DNA of 64,000 bases from Pseudomonas putida (lineage in GTDB: Bacteria; Pseudomonadota; Gammaproteobacteria; Pseudomonadales; Pseudomonadaceae), in assembly GCA_029953615.1 (NCBI GenBank), contig CP124529.1:4738494-4802493 (forward strand), written 5' to 3'. Shown piece after piece: positions 1 to 8,856 of this stretch (its first letter is position 1; each line of letters opens with the position of its first letter). The notes beneath the pieces are model-generated. The model searched no databases. It was not told where the DNA came from and saw nothing but the letters and a program-made list of their open reading frames with translations. Made by a program: the position numbers and the translations under genes.

Positions 1-2
1 AC

Positions 3-215
3 CAGGGGGCGGCGTTGCTGCCGCAATTCCTGATCCTGACCGGAATTTTCGTCGCGTTGTCGCTGGTTTCGCTGAGCCTGTATGCCGCGCTGGCTGCGCG
101 GGCCAAGGGTGTGCTGACCCGGCCGTCGCTGTCGCGCTGGGTGAGCCGGGTGGTGGGTACGACCTTTATCGGTTTTGGCGCGGCGATCCTGGCGATGCGC
201 CGGCAGGGGGCCTGA
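3..215 (+). CDS. LysE/RhtB-family amino-acid exporter, C-terminal fragment (cut by window edge)
   Basis: Only the last ~70 residues are present; the reading frame is open to the left edge. What remains is one strong hydrophobic helix (LILTGIFVALSLVSLSLYAAL), a basic loop, and a final helix with the motif VGTTFIGFGAAILA. This is the usual C-terminus of LysE/RhtB exporters, small six-helix inner-membrane proteins that export amino acids or related metabolites. The substrate cannot be judged from the fragment. It ends 158 bases before the next gene, so it is probably a separate transcription unit. Confidence 0.7.
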   Translation, partial: QGAALLPQFLILTGIFVALSLVSLSLYAALAARAKGVLTRPSLSRWVSRVVGTTFIGFGAAILAMRRQGA

Positions 216-373
216 AAAACCAGGGCATCTGGCCGATGAAAGGCCAACCTGATGCCCCCACATGGTCCAGACTGTCTACAGCACGCACAGTTGGATGCTG
301 CAGTCGACCACAGGATGTGGCAGCCTTCGGCCACCGCCGGGTCTGCGGATGTTATCTGGGCCGAGGGTTGACG

Positions 374-1165
374 ATGATCGAGCGCTGCTTTCGCCACGCC
401 TTGCTGCTGTTGCCGTGCCTGTTGCTGCTTCCGCTGGCGGCGGTAGCGCACGAGGACTGCCGGCGGCTGACTGCTACCGGCAACTCGGAATATCCCCCCT
501 ACCTGTGGCGCGACCCGCAAAACCCCGGGCAGCTGATCGGTGCCAATGCCGACCTGCTCAAGTACCTGGGCAGCCAACTGGGGCTGGAAATCGAGGTGGT
601 CTACGGCGGGCCATGGTCGCGCGCCCAGGAAGAAGTACGCACGGGCCGGATCGACCTGATGGCCGGGTATTTCCTGACCAAGGCCCGTCAGCAGCAGATG
701 GACTTCATTGCACCGGCATTCCTGCATACCCCAAGTGTTGTCTGGGTGCGCCAGGACAATACCTTTGCCTACCGGGAATGGGCCGATCTGAAGGGCCGCA
801 AAGGCGGCACGCTGGTGAACAACAGCCACGGCCAGCAGTTCGACGACTACGCCAGGGCCAACCTCCTCCTCGAAGCAGTACCCGGTGCCAGGCAGGCGTT
901 CGAGAAGTTGATGCTCAAGCGCAGCGACTACGTGGTGTACGAGCAGTATCCCGGCTTGGCGCTGGCGCGCACCTTGGGAATTGCCGACACTTTGCAGGTA
1001 CTGGAACCACCGATATCCAGCGACGGGCTGTACCTGGCGCTGTCGCATGAATCGCCTTGCAACCAGCCGAAGCTGCGTGAGGCGCTGGCTAGGGAGATGG
1101 AAAAGATCGTTGCCGGGGCGTTGCCGGAGCAACTGTTGCAGCAAAACCTGGAGCGTTGGCAATAG
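374..1165 (+). CDS. Periplasmic solute-binding protein, SBP_bac_3 family
   Basis: A secreted protein of 263 residues. The ATG at 374 is chosen because GAGGG lies just upstream and it gives an immediate signal peptide (MIERCFRHALLLLPCLLLLPLAAVAHE), with cleavage expected after AVA. An in-frame start at 236 would bury this signal. The mature part begins with the family's YPPYLWRD segment, then GANADLLKYL, and later GRIDLMAGYFLTKARQQQMDF, all typical of the amino-acid-type binding fold. No permease or ATPase gene adjoins it, so it may be an orphan binding protein or work with a distant transporter. The ligand is unknown. Confidence 0.8.
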   Translation: MIERCFRHALLLLPCLLLLPLAAVAHEDCRRLTATGNSEYPPYLWRDPQNPGQLIGANADLLKYLGSQLGLEIEVVYGGPWSRAQEEVRTGRIDLMAGYFLTKARQQQMDFIAPAFLHTPSVVWVRQDNTFAYREWADLKGRKGGTLVNNSHGQQFDDYARANLLLEAVPGARQAFEKLMLKRSDYVVYEQYPGLALARTLGIADTLQVLEPPISSDGLYLALSHESPCNQPKLREALAREMEKIVAGALPEQLLQQNLERWQ

Positions 1166-1182
1166 CAACCAGGGATGCGCTC

Positions 1183-2178
1183 CTACAGGGTCAGTTGCTC
1201 GGCTTCCTTGGCCCGGGTCACGCTGACCGCGTTCTTCGTCGCGAGGATCTCGGCCATGACGCTGACGGCGATCTCGGCCGGTGTCTTGCTCCCGATATAA
1301 ATGCCGATAGGGCCGTGCAGGCGCTGCAACGACGCTTCGCTTTCGCCGAAGTGTTCGATCAGCCGCTCGCGGCGCAGCTGGCTGTTGCGCCGTGAGCCGA
1401 TCGCGCCGATGTAGAACGCCGGGCTGTGCAGGGCTTCGAGCAGGGCCAGATCGTCCAGCTTGGGGTCGTGGCTGACGGCGACGATGGCGCTGCGCAGGTC
1501 CGGGGCGAAGGCGCGGACCACGTCGTCCGGCATGCCGGCCAGGCGGGTGACGCCGGCAACGTTCCAGCCTGCCGTGTACTCGGGGCGTGGGTCGCACAGT
1601 GAAACGCTGAAGCCATTGAACAGTGCCATGGTCGCCAGGTATTCGGCGAGCGCGCCGGCACCGATCAGCAGCAGGCGGTAGCCGGGGCCCAAGGTACTGA
1701 GCATCTGCCGGCCATCGAAGCTGAACAGTTCGGGCGTGGTGGTGGCGGTGAGGCTGGCTTTGCCGCTGCCCAGGTCGAGCCCGCGGCGTACCAGGTTGCC
1801 GTCGTCGAGGCCGGCAAGCAGTTGCTCGAGGTGTGTCAGCGACGGGGAGAATTCCAGCACCAGTTCGAGGGTGCCGCCACAGGGCAGGCCGAAGCGGTGG
1901 GCCTCGTCGGCACTCACGCCATAGCGCACCACCTGGGGCAGGCCGCCGGACATGCCGGGGCCGCCATAGGCGCTGGTGTAGCGGTGGATGAGGTCGTCTT
2001 CGATGCAGCCGCCAGAAACACTGCCGACCACGCGGCCGTCGCTGCGCAGGGCCATCATCGAGCCCACCGGGCGGGGGGAGGAACCCCAGGTGCGGGCGAC
2101 GGTGGCGAGCAGGGCGCGGTGGCCGGCGGCGAGCCAGTCGCGGGTGGTGCGCAGGACCAGCAGGTCGATGCTTTCCAT
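1183..2178 (-). CDS. XdhC/CoxI-family molybdenum-hydroxylase maturation protein
   Basis: 331 residues from an ATG at 2178, preceded by GGAGTCC; upstream in-frame codons run into a REP element and are not used. The N-terminal XdhC part carries TVARTWGSSPRPVGSMMAL and SVSGGCIEDD. The C-terminal Rossmann part has LLLIGAGALAEYLA, with AIGSRRNSQLRRERL and PIGIYIGSKTPAEIAVSVMAEI near the end. XdhC proteins bind the molybdenum cofactor, help sulfurate it, and deliver it to xanthine-dehydrogenase-type enzymes. This gene is the last of a leftward operon encoding such an enzyme, which fits the role well. Confidence 0.9.
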   Translation of the reverse strand: MESIDLLVLRTTRDWLAAGHRALLATVARTWGSSPRPVGSMMALRSDGRVVGSVSGGCIEDDLIHRYTSAYGGPGMSGGLPQVVRYGVSADEAHRFGLPCGGTLELVLEFSPSLTHLEQLLAGLDDGNLVRRGLDLGSGKASLTATTTPELFSFDGRQMLSTLGPGYRLLLIGAGALAEYLATMALFNGFSVSLCDPRPEYTAGWNVAGVTRLAGMPDDVVRAFAPDLRSAIVAVSHDPKLDDLALLEALHSPAFYIGAIGSRRNSQLRRERLIEHFGESEASLQRLHGPIGIYIGSKTPAEIAVSVMAEILATKNAVSVTRAKEAEQLTL

Positions 2179-2209
2179 GGGGACTCCATTGAACCTGATG
2201 TTGGCTGTG

Positions 2210-2306
2210 CCGGCCTCTTCGCGGGCTTGCCCGCTCCCACAGGGCCCACACAGTCCTGAAGGGCGGCGCCATAGCTGTGGGAGCGGGCGTGCCCGCGAAG
2301 AGGCAG
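2210..2306. repeat. REP pair (inverted)
   Basis: Two facing copies of the putida-type REP, CGCGGGCTTGCCCGCTCCCA at about 2220-2239 and its inverse at about 2274-2300, separated by ~35 bases. It sits between xdhC and the cytochrome gene, inside what is otherwise one operon. Confidence 0.85.
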
Positions 2307-2324
2307 GTACAGGCATTACCCATT

Positions 2325-3669
2325 TCAGCGCATATGCAAAATGATCGGGCTACTGCTGGCCGGGTCGGTATGCCCGCGCAACTTGCCCACCGCCTGCGCG
2401 TTCACCGCACCGCCATTGTTCCCCCAGGCACTGCGCACGAAGCCCAGCACATCAGCAATTTCCTGGTCGCTCAATTGCTCACGGAAGGCCGGCATACGAT
2501 AGGCATCGGGCAGCCCGGCCGTCACCACCCGCTGGGAACCATTGAGGGTGATATTGATCGCCGAGGCGTCTTCCTTGGCCAGTGCCGAGGTAGCGCCGGC
2601 CAAGGGCGGCATCCATTCGGCCTGGCCCTTGCCGTCCAGGCCGTGGCACGACGCACAGCGGGTTACATAGGTATGTGCCCCGGGGCTATCGAGCCGCGCC
2701 GCCGTCGCTTCGGCCTGATATTGCCACGGCGCGCCATCGCGTTGCGGGTCGCCGGGCAGCGATTTCAGGTAGTGGGCGATGGCGGCCAAGTCGTCGTCGC
2801 TCATGAACTGCGTGGAGTTGTTGAATGCCTCGGTCATCGAGCCGAATACCACCGCGTGCCGGTTGCGCCCGGTCTTCAGGAACTGCGCAATCTCGGCCTC
2901 GCTCCAGCGTCCCAGCCCGGTGTTAGGGTCGGCACGCAGGCTCGGTGCATACCAGCCGTCGAGCAGGGCACCGGCGAGGAACGGCTTGCCGCATGTCATC
3001 CAGGGCCTTTTCGTTGAAGGCCAGGCCGCGCGGCGTATGGCAGCTGCCACAGTGGCCGGGGCCCTGGACGATGTAGGCGCCGCGGTTCCACTGCGCATCC
3101 TGCCCGGCCTGGTCGGTGTACGGGGTGGTGGCGGCGAACAGGCCGTTCCACAAGGCTATGGGCCAGCGCATGTTCAGCGGCCAGGGAATGTCGCTGGCCC
3201 GGTTGGCCTGTTGCACCGGTTGCACGCCGTGCATGAAGAACGCATACAGTGCCTTTACATCGTCATCGCTGAGCTTGGCGTAGGACGGGTAGGGCATGGC
3301 CGGGTACAACCGCCGGCCCCCGGGTGCGACGCCCTGGCGCACGGCACGGTCGAAGTCGGCCAGGCTGTAGTCACCGATGCCGGTGTTGCGCTCGGGGGTG
3401 ATGTTGGTGGCGTGGATCGCCCCCAGCGGGGTGGCCATTTCCAGCCCGCCGGCGAACGGTTTGCCCTCCGGCAGGCTGTGGCAGGCCACGCAGTCGCTGA
3501 GGCGGGCCACGTACTCGCCACGGCTGACCAGCGCCGGGTCGGCAGCGGCGGCCTGTACATCGGCAAATGGCGAGGCGGGCTCGCGGGTGACGTACCAGGC
3601 CAGCAGGCCTGCCGCGACCAGGCACGGCAGCGCCAGCCAGCCAGCGGTTCTTGCGAAACGATGGTTCAT
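2325..3669 (-). pseudogene. Tri-haem cytochrome c subunit of a molybdenum hydroxylase, frameshifted
   Basis: The gene starts at the ATG at 3669 with an N-terminal membrane anchor (LALPCLVAAGLLAWYV). Three CxxCH haem sites are visible: CVACH at residues 60-64, CGSCH at 207-211, and CASCH in the C-terminal third. The reading frame breaks near 2990: the first frame runs to about 2923, while the natural continuation (GKPFLAGALLDGWYAPSLR) is in another frame and runs to 2325. Such cytochromes (family of alcohol dehydrogenase/isoquinoline oxidoreductase cytochrome subunits) pass electrons from the periplasmic Mo enzyme to the respiratory chain. If the shift is real, the enzyme loses its electron outlet; if it is a sequencing error, the protein is about 450 residues. 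It lies 17 bases after the Mo subunit. Confidence 0.85.
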
Positions 3670-3686
3670 GGGGCGTCCTTGTCTGC

Positions 3687-5933
3687 TCAGCTGAAGGTAT
3701 GGCGGCTCAATGGCAGGCTGCGCACGCGCTGGCCGGTAAGCTGCGCGACTGCGTTGGCCACCGCCGGTGCCACGGCGGGCAACGGTGGCTCGCCTATGCC
3801 GCCCATCTTCGCCCCGCTCTCGACAATGCGCACATGCACCCTGGCCATGCGCGATGGCGGCAGGATCGGGTACAGGTCGTAGTTGCGCGCGCGCGGCTTG
3901 CCATCCACGTACACCGCTTCTTCCAGCAGCGTCTGCGACAGGCCCAGGGCGACCGCGCCGTTTACCTGATGCTCGATGATCGCCGGGTTGACGATGCTGC
4001 CTGGGTCGATGGCCTGCCAGATGTCGTGGACCTTGACCTGGCCGTTCTCGATCGACACCTCGGCAATGACCGCTGCCTCCGAGCCGAACGGCGAGGCCAT
4101 GGCCACGCCACGTGCACGCTTGCTGCCGTCTTCGGCGGTGAACGGCCCACGCTTCCAGCCGCCGGAAAGCTCGGCGACGGCCTGCAACAGGTTGGTCAGG
4201 CGCGGGTTGTCGCGCAGCAGGTGCAGGCGCAGGTCGAACGGATCCTTGCCGCCTTTGTCGGCCAGTTCGTCGAGGAACGACTCATAGAAGAAATCGTTCA
4301 GCGAGTTGCCCACCGAACGCCAGTAGCCGAGCATGGCCGGGCCTTTGACGTAGATTTGCGCGATGCGCTTGTTGGCGATGGCGTAGGCCTTGCCCGACAA
4401 GCCTTCGAGCGCGGTCGGGTCGAGCTTTTCGCCCTGCTTGCCGGCGATGGCTTCGGTCGGGCCTTCGGTGGCGCTGACTGCTTCGAGGGCCACCGGCAGG
4501 CCGTCGGCATCCAGCCCGGCGCGGAACTTCACCACGGCGACCGGGCGCAGCACATCGCGGAGGAATTCTTCCTCGCGGCTCCAGATGAGTTTCACCGGCC
4601 TGCCGACCGCCTTGGCCAAGGCAATGGCCTGCGGGTAGGGGTTGGCCGAGTCGTACAGGAAGTGGCGGCCAAAGAAACCACCCAGTAGCGGCGAATGCAG
4701 GGTGATCTGCGCCGGGGCCAGGCCGGTGCGTTTGGCGATGTCGTCACGGAACATGTCCGGCGCCTGGTTGGGCAGCCACACTTCCAGGGTGCCGTCCGGG
4801 TTGAAGCGCGCCAGTGCCGACGGCGGTTCCAGCTGGGCGTGGTTGAGGTACTGGTTGTGGTAGGTCGCCTCGACCCGGGTCTTGGCACTGGCCAGCATGC
4901 CGGCTACATCACCCTGGTTTTCGTCGTCGCGCGCCGGGCCCGTGACCATGGCCAGGTGCTCGCGCCAGCCATCGCTGGAAAAATCGGCCGGCATCGGCCT
5001 TACCGGGCTGTCGGCCGCGGGCTCCTTCCAGTCCACCTGGATGGCTTCGACTGCGCGCTTGGCGTGCCACCAGCGTTCGGCAACCACCGCCACTGCGCCC
5101 GGCAACTGATGCACCGAATGCACGCCCTTCATGGCCTTGACCTGGTCTTCGTTGCGCAGGCTGCCGACGGTCATGCCCAGGCGTGGCGCGTGCTGCACGG
5201 CAGCGTGGAGCATGCCGTCGACCTTGATATCGATGCTGTACACCGCCTTGCCGGTGGACTTGTCGTAGGCATCCAGGCGACGTACCGGCTTGCCGATCCA
5301 GCGAAACTGGCTGGGGTCGCGCAGCTTGACGCTGGCCGGGTCCGGCACCGGCAGGTCCATGGCACGCCCGGCCAGTTCACCGTAAGGGATGGAACGGCCA
5401 GTCGTGGTATGTACCACGTAACCCGGTGTGGTGGAGAGATCTTCGACCGGCACGCCCAGCTGTTCGGCGCCCGCCTGCAGCAGCATGGCCCGGGCCAGGG
5501 CGCCCAGGCGGCGCATGGTCGGGTAGCTCATGCGTACCGACATGCTGCCACCGGTGATGCGCATACCGTTTTCCATCACCACATAGGCTTCCCCGGGCGG
5601 TGCGCTGTCGACCACGAAGTTGGCCGGGTCGACGTCCAGCTCTTCACCAACGATCTGCGCCATGGCGGTGAAGGGGCCTTGACCACCCTCCATGAACGGG
5701 CTGAGCAGGCGCACTTTGCCGTCCGGGCGGATCTCCAGAAACGCCGGCACCTGGGTGCCGCGCTCCGGGCTTGCGGCGGCTGCCTGCACGCGGCCCGAGC
5801 CCATGGGCAGGCCGAAGCCAAGCACCAGCGCACCGACAGCCGTACCGGCAAGAAAGCGCCGACGCGACAGGTTGACCGTTTCGCCCTGCTGCAGCCTGAG
5901 CAATTCGGCGGGGGTATCGACTGGTGTGTTCAT
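3687..5933 (-). CDS. Molybdopterin-binding large subunit of an isoquinoline 1-oxidoreductase/aldehyde dehydrogenase-type enzyme
   Basis: 748 residues. A twin-arginine signal (LSRRRFLAGTAVGALVLGFG, about residues 22-41) predicts folded export to the periplasm. The body matches the beta subunit of isoquinoline 1-oxidoreductase and related membrane-linked aldehyde dehydrogenases of the xanthine oxidase family: GGFFGRHFLYDS, AYWRSVG-type segment GYWRSVGNSLNDFF, and a late GGIGEPPLPAVAPAVANA in which the family glutamate (GEPPLPP-like) is visible. Its start overlaps the stop of the 2Fe-2S subunit by one base (TGATG), so translation is coupled. Substrate is unknown; N-heteroaromatics or aldehydes are the family choices. 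Confidence 0.9.
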   Translation of the reverse strand: MNTPVDTPAELLRLQQGETVNLSRRRFLAGTAVGALVLGFGLPMGSGRVQAAAASPERGTQVPAFLEIRPDGKVRLLSPFMEGGQGPFTAMAQIVGEELDVDPANFVVDSAPPGEAYVVMENGMRITGGSMSVRMSYPTMRRLGALARAMLLQAGAEQLGVPVEDLSTTPGYVVHTTTGRSIPYGELAGRAMDLPVPDPASVKLRDPSQFRWIGKPVRRLDAYDKSTGKAVYSIDIKVDGMLHAAVQHAPRLGMTVGSLRNEDQVKAMKGVHSVHQLPGAVAVVAERWWHAKRAVEAIQVDWKEPAADSPVRPMPADFSSDGWREHLAMVTGPARDDENQGDVAGMLASAKTRVEATYHNQYLNHAQLEPPSALARFNPDGTLEVWLPNQAPDMFRDDIAKRTGLAPAQITLHSPLLGGFFGRHFLYDSANPYPQAIALAKAVGRPVKLIWSREEEFLRDVLRPVAVVKFRAGLDADGLPVALEAVSATEGPTEAIAGKQGEKLDPTALEGLSGKAYAIANKRIAQIYVKGPAMLGYWRSVGNSLNDFFYESFLDELADKGGKDPFDLRLHLLRDNPRLTNLLQAVAELSGGWKRGPFTAEDGSKRARGVAMASPFGSEAAVIAEVSIENGQVKVHDIWQAIDPGSIVNPAIIEHQVNGAVALGLSQTLLEEAVYVDGKPRARNYDLYPILPPSRMARVHVRIVESGAKMGGIGEPPLPAVAPAVANAVAQLTGQRVRSLPLSRHTFS

Positions 5934-6388
5934 CAGGCCTTCTCCCCTTGGGCCAGTTCATGCACGGCGGCATGGATGGCGTTGTAGGTGCCGCAGCGGC
6001 ACAGGTTGACCATGGCCGCCTCGATCTGGGCGTCACTGGGCTTGGGCGTGTGCTTGAGCAGCGCCGTGGCCGCCATGACCTGGCCGGACTGGCAGTAGCC
6101 GCACTGGGCCACCTGGTGCTCGACCCAGGCCGCGACCACGCGCTTGCCGACGGCATCTGCCTCGATCGCTTCGATGGTGGTCACCTCGCGCCCGACCACG
6201 CCGGCCACCGGGGTAACACAGGCGCGCACCACGTTGCCATCCACCAGCACCGAACAGGCGCCGCACTGGGCCAGGCCGCAGCCATATTTGGTGCCGGTCA
6301 GCCCCAGGTCGTCGCGGATTACCCACAGCAGGGGCGTGTCGGCGTCTGCCTCGACCTGGTAGGTCTTCTGGTTGATGCGTAGTTCCAT
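5933..6388 (-). CDS. 2Fe-2S small subunit of the molybdenum hydroxylase
   Basis: 151 residues with both expected iron-sulfur clusters. The plant-ferredoxin type cluster is held by C37, C42, C45 and C57 (GCGLAQCGACSVLVDG), and the second cluster by C96, C99, C130 and C132 (QCGYCQSGQVM and CRCGTYNAI). These subunits relay electrons from the molybdenum centre to the partner cytochrome. It is the first gene of the leftward operon small subunit, large subunit, cytochrome c, XdhC, so the four proteins probably form one system. It has no signal of its own and would be co-exported with the Tat-bearing large subunit. Confidence 0.93.
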   Translation of the reverse strand: MELRINQKTYQVEADADTPLLWVIRDDLGLTGTKYGCGLAQCGACSVLVDGNVVRACVTPVAGVVGREVTTIEAIEADAVGKRVVAAWVEHQVAQCGYCQSGQVMAATALLKHTPKPSDAQIEAAMVNLCRCGTYNAIHAAVHELAQGEKA

Positions 6389-6717
6389 GGTTCACCTGCC
6401 CGTCAACGGTTGCTGTCGCCTGGTTTCTTCTGATTGGGGAGTACGGTGCTCCCCAGTGCAGAAACGCTAGCACAGCGGGGTGACCGCCGGTCTGCTGGCG
6501 GCGCAGGTTCAGAGGATCAGGCAAGCAATTCGTTGAAATGCGCAAGCCTGTACTGGCCCTATCGCCGGCAAGCCGGCTCCCACAGTGTCCCGGCCAATCC
6601 AATGGGTCATCTGCAGTGCCATGACAACTGGCTTGTCTGCGATCAGCAGGCCATGCGGGTGTATCAAGGCTTGATGAAGGTTCGCCCGCCGTCGGCATTG
6701 GGTAGGGCGCAGATAAA
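6389..6717. other. Intergenic region with single REP copy
   Basis: About 330 bases without a convincing gene. It must hold the promoter of the leftward molybdenum hydroxylase operon, but no clear -35/-10 pair stands out. A lone REP-like sequence (ATCGCCGGCAAGCCGGCTCC) occupies 6561-6585. The right end is the downstream flank of the sulfhydrylase gene; no T-rich terminator hairpin was found. Confidence 0.6.
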
Positions 6718-7995
6718 TCAGCCCCGGCTGGCCTCCAGTGCCTGGGCCAGGTCGGCGATGATGTCGTCGCTGTGCTCGATGCCGATCGACAGGCGCACCA
6801 TGTCCCGTGGCACGCCGGCCTTTTCCAGTTCCTCGTCGTTGAGCTGGCGGTGGGTGGTGGAGGCGGGGTGGCAGGCCAGCGACTTGGCATCGCCGATGTT
6901 CACCAGGCGCACCACCAGTTGCAGCGCATCGATGAAGCGCGCACCGGCCGCCTGCCCGCCCTTGATGCCGAATGACAGGATCGACGCCGGCTTGCCGCCG
7001 GTGTAGCGCCGGGCCAGTTCATGCTCGGGGTGGTCGGGCAACCCGGCGTATTTCACCCAGGCCACCTGCTCGTGGGCTTGCAGGTAACGGGCGACTTTCA
7101 GCGCGTTCTCGGTGTGACGCTCCATGCGCAGGGCCAACGTTTCCAGGCCTTGCAGGATCAGGAAAGCGTTGAACGGCGACAGCGCGGCACCGGTGTTGCG
7201 CAATGGCACCACGCGGCAGCGGCCGATGAAGGCGGCGGGGCCGAAGGCTTCGGTGTAGGTAACGCCGTGGTAGGACGGGTCGGGGGTGTTGAGCAGGGCG
7301 AAGCGTTCCTTGTTGTCGGCCCAGGGGAATGTGCCGGAGTCGATGACGATGCCGCCGATGCTGGTGCCATGACCGCCGATGTACTTGGTCAGCGAATGCA
7401 CGACGATATCGGCGCCATGCTCGAACGGCCGGCACAGCACCGGGGTGGCTACGGTGTTGTCGACAATCAGCGGTACACCGTGGCGGTGGGCAGCCTCGGC
7501 CAGCGCGGCGATGTCCACGATATTGCCGGCCGGGTTGCCGATGGACTCGCAGAACACCGCTTTGGTGCGCGAATCGATCAGCGCTTCGAGGGCGGCGATG
7601 TCGTCGTGGGCGGCAAAGCGGGTGTGGATGCCCATGCGCGGCAGGGTGTGGGCCAGCAGGTTGTAGGTGCCGCCGTACAGCTTGGCCACCGAGACAATGT
7701 TGTCGCCAGCCTCGGCGACGGTCTGGATGGCGTAGGTTATGGCCGCCATGCCCGAGGCCACCGCCAGCGCGCCGACCCCGCCCTCCAGGGCGGCCATGCG
7801 CTGCTCGAGCACGTCGTTGGTGGGGTTCATGATGCGCGAGTAGATGTTGCCGGCCACCTTCAGGTCGAACAAGTCGGCGCCGTGCTGGGTGTCGTCGAAG
7901 GCGAAGGAGGTGGTCTGGTAGATCGGTACGGCCACTGCCCGGGTGGCCGGGTCGTGGCTGAAGCCAGCGTGGATGGCGAGTGTTTCCAGCTTCAT
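6718..7995 (-). CDS. metY: O-acetylhomoserine sulfhydrylase (aminocarboxypropyltransferase)
   Basis: 425 residues from the ATG at 7995, which follows AAGGAAC and begins the conserved MKLETLAIHAGFSHDP. It is a PLP enzyme of the Cys/Met metabolism family: the PLP lysine lies in VVHSLTKYIGGHGTSIGG, and TRAVAVPIYQTTSFAFDDTQH and NIYSRIMNPTNDVLEQRMAALEGG are the expected signatures. It converts O-acetylhomoserine and sulfide (or methanethiol) to homocysteine (or methionine) in the cytoplasm. It stands alone, with ~340 bases of upstream sequence, and is probably controlled by sulfur or methionine supply. Confidence 0.93.
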   Translation of the reverse strand: MKLETLAIHAGFSHDPATRAVAVPIYQTTSFAFDDTQHGADLFDLKVAGNIYSRIMNPTNDVLEQRMAALEGGVGALAVASGMAAITYAIQTVAEAGDNIVSVAKLYGGTYNLLAHTLPRMGIHTRFAAHDDIAALEALIDSRTKAVFCESIGNPAGNIVDIAALAEAAHRHGVPLIVDNTVATPVLCRPFEHGADIVVHSLTKYIGGHGTSIGGIVIDSGTFPWADNKERFALLNTPDPSYHGVTYTEAFGPAAFIGRCRVVPLRNTGAALSPFNAFLILQGLETLALRMERHTENALKVARYLQAHEQVAWVKYAGLPDHPEHELARRYTGGKPASILSFGIKGGQAAGARFIDALQLVVRLVNIGDAKSLACHPASTTHRQLNDEELEKAGVPRDMVRLSIGIEHSDDIIADLAQALEASRG

Positions 7996-8334
7996 GCAAT
8001 CGTTCCTTGAGCGTGGGTGGAGCGACCGAGCATGTGGCGGGGGAAGGGTGTGGGTCACGAACGTTGTGGAGCCCACTTGAGCGGTGCCGCACACTTAATG
8101 TGCAAATCGAAGGGAGCGGTAAGGTGCCGTCATCTGCGACCCAACAGAGGCGACTTACGGAAAGAATGAGCGCAACTGCAGACTACAAAAGGTGACGTAT
8201 CACCATGAAAAGGCGGGCAGGTGTTGGCCTGGGTTGCTGACAGGTGACAAGCGGTATCTGTTAGGGCAGGATATGGGTGATGGCTAATTGCCTCTAATGT
8301 ATGGATAAACACAAGCCTGCATTGGAATCCACAT
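7996..8334. other. Intergenic region between metY and the SUKH gene
   Basis: About 340 bases serving as the divergent promoter area for metY (leftward) and the SUKH gene (rightward). No recognisable riboswitch, REP element or strong promoter was found. Base composition drops towards the right, entering the lower-GC accessory patch. Confidence 0.5.
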
Positions 8335-8856
8335 ATGGAGGGTGGGGTGCAACAACTCTGGCATGACTTGGAAGCCTTCCTGCAAAAGCACAGTCCGCGG
8401 CAATTCGCTGACCTCAATGCTTGCGCGTCGGTTGTACAGATATCAGCACTGCAAGACCAATTGGGCGTGGCGTTACCCGCTGACTTCGTACAGTGCCTGC
8501 TGCGACATGACGGCCAACAGGGCAAAGCAGAAGGGCTGTTCGAGGGCTACGAATTTCTTTCGTCCCGCAAGATTCTCCTGGAATGGTGCGCGCTACGCCG
8601 TCTACTCGACCACGGCGACCTAGACGAGCCACTTGATCATCCCGATCCCGCTGTACTTCATACATGGTGGCACCCGTGCTGGATTCCTTTTGCTGCCAAC
8701 GGTGCCGGTGACAACCTCTGTCTTGACCTTGCTCCAGCCGCCGCAGGCGCCCACGGTCAAATTATCAGCTATTCCCATGAATTCCCTCGTCGATCGGTGA
8801 AGGCACCCAATTTCACTGTTTGGTTCGAGAATTTAGTCAATCGCATGTGTGCTTGA
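8335..8856 (+). CDS. SMI1/KNR4 (SUKH)-family protein, probable immunity-type protein
   Basis: 173 residues. The sequence follows the SUKH fold: an N-terminal helix (LWHDLEAFLQKH), then ISALQDQLGVALPADFVQCLLRHDGQQ, where a helix ends at a D-G turn. Later come WWHPCWIPFAANGAGDNLCLDLAP and GQIISYSHEFPRRSVKAPNFTVWFENLV, the classic WIPFA...GD.LCLDLAP core. SUKH proteins are mostly immunity proteins of bacterial nuclease toxins, though some are general regulators. The stop overlaps the start region of the HNH/membrane gene, so both are probably co-translated. GC content is lower than in the flanking genes. Confidence 0.8.
   Translation: MEGGVQQLWHDLEAFLQKHSPRQFADLNACASVVQISALQDQLGVALPADFVQCLLRHDGQQGKAEGLFEGYEFLSSRKILLEWCALRRLLDHGDLDEPLDHPDPAVLHTWWHPCWIPFAANGAGDNLCLDLAPAAAGAHGQIISYSHEFPRRSVKAPNFTVWFENLVNRMCA

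Noticed and set aside
4695..5987. Long rightward open frame opposite the molybdenum subunit
   Set aside because: It is the antisense of a gene with clear family motifs; its translation is rich in His, Gly and Ala with no known fold and no ribosome site.
7996..8334. SAM or SAH riboswitch upstream of metY
   Set aside because: No conserved riboswitch core or helices could be traced by eye in the 340 bases.
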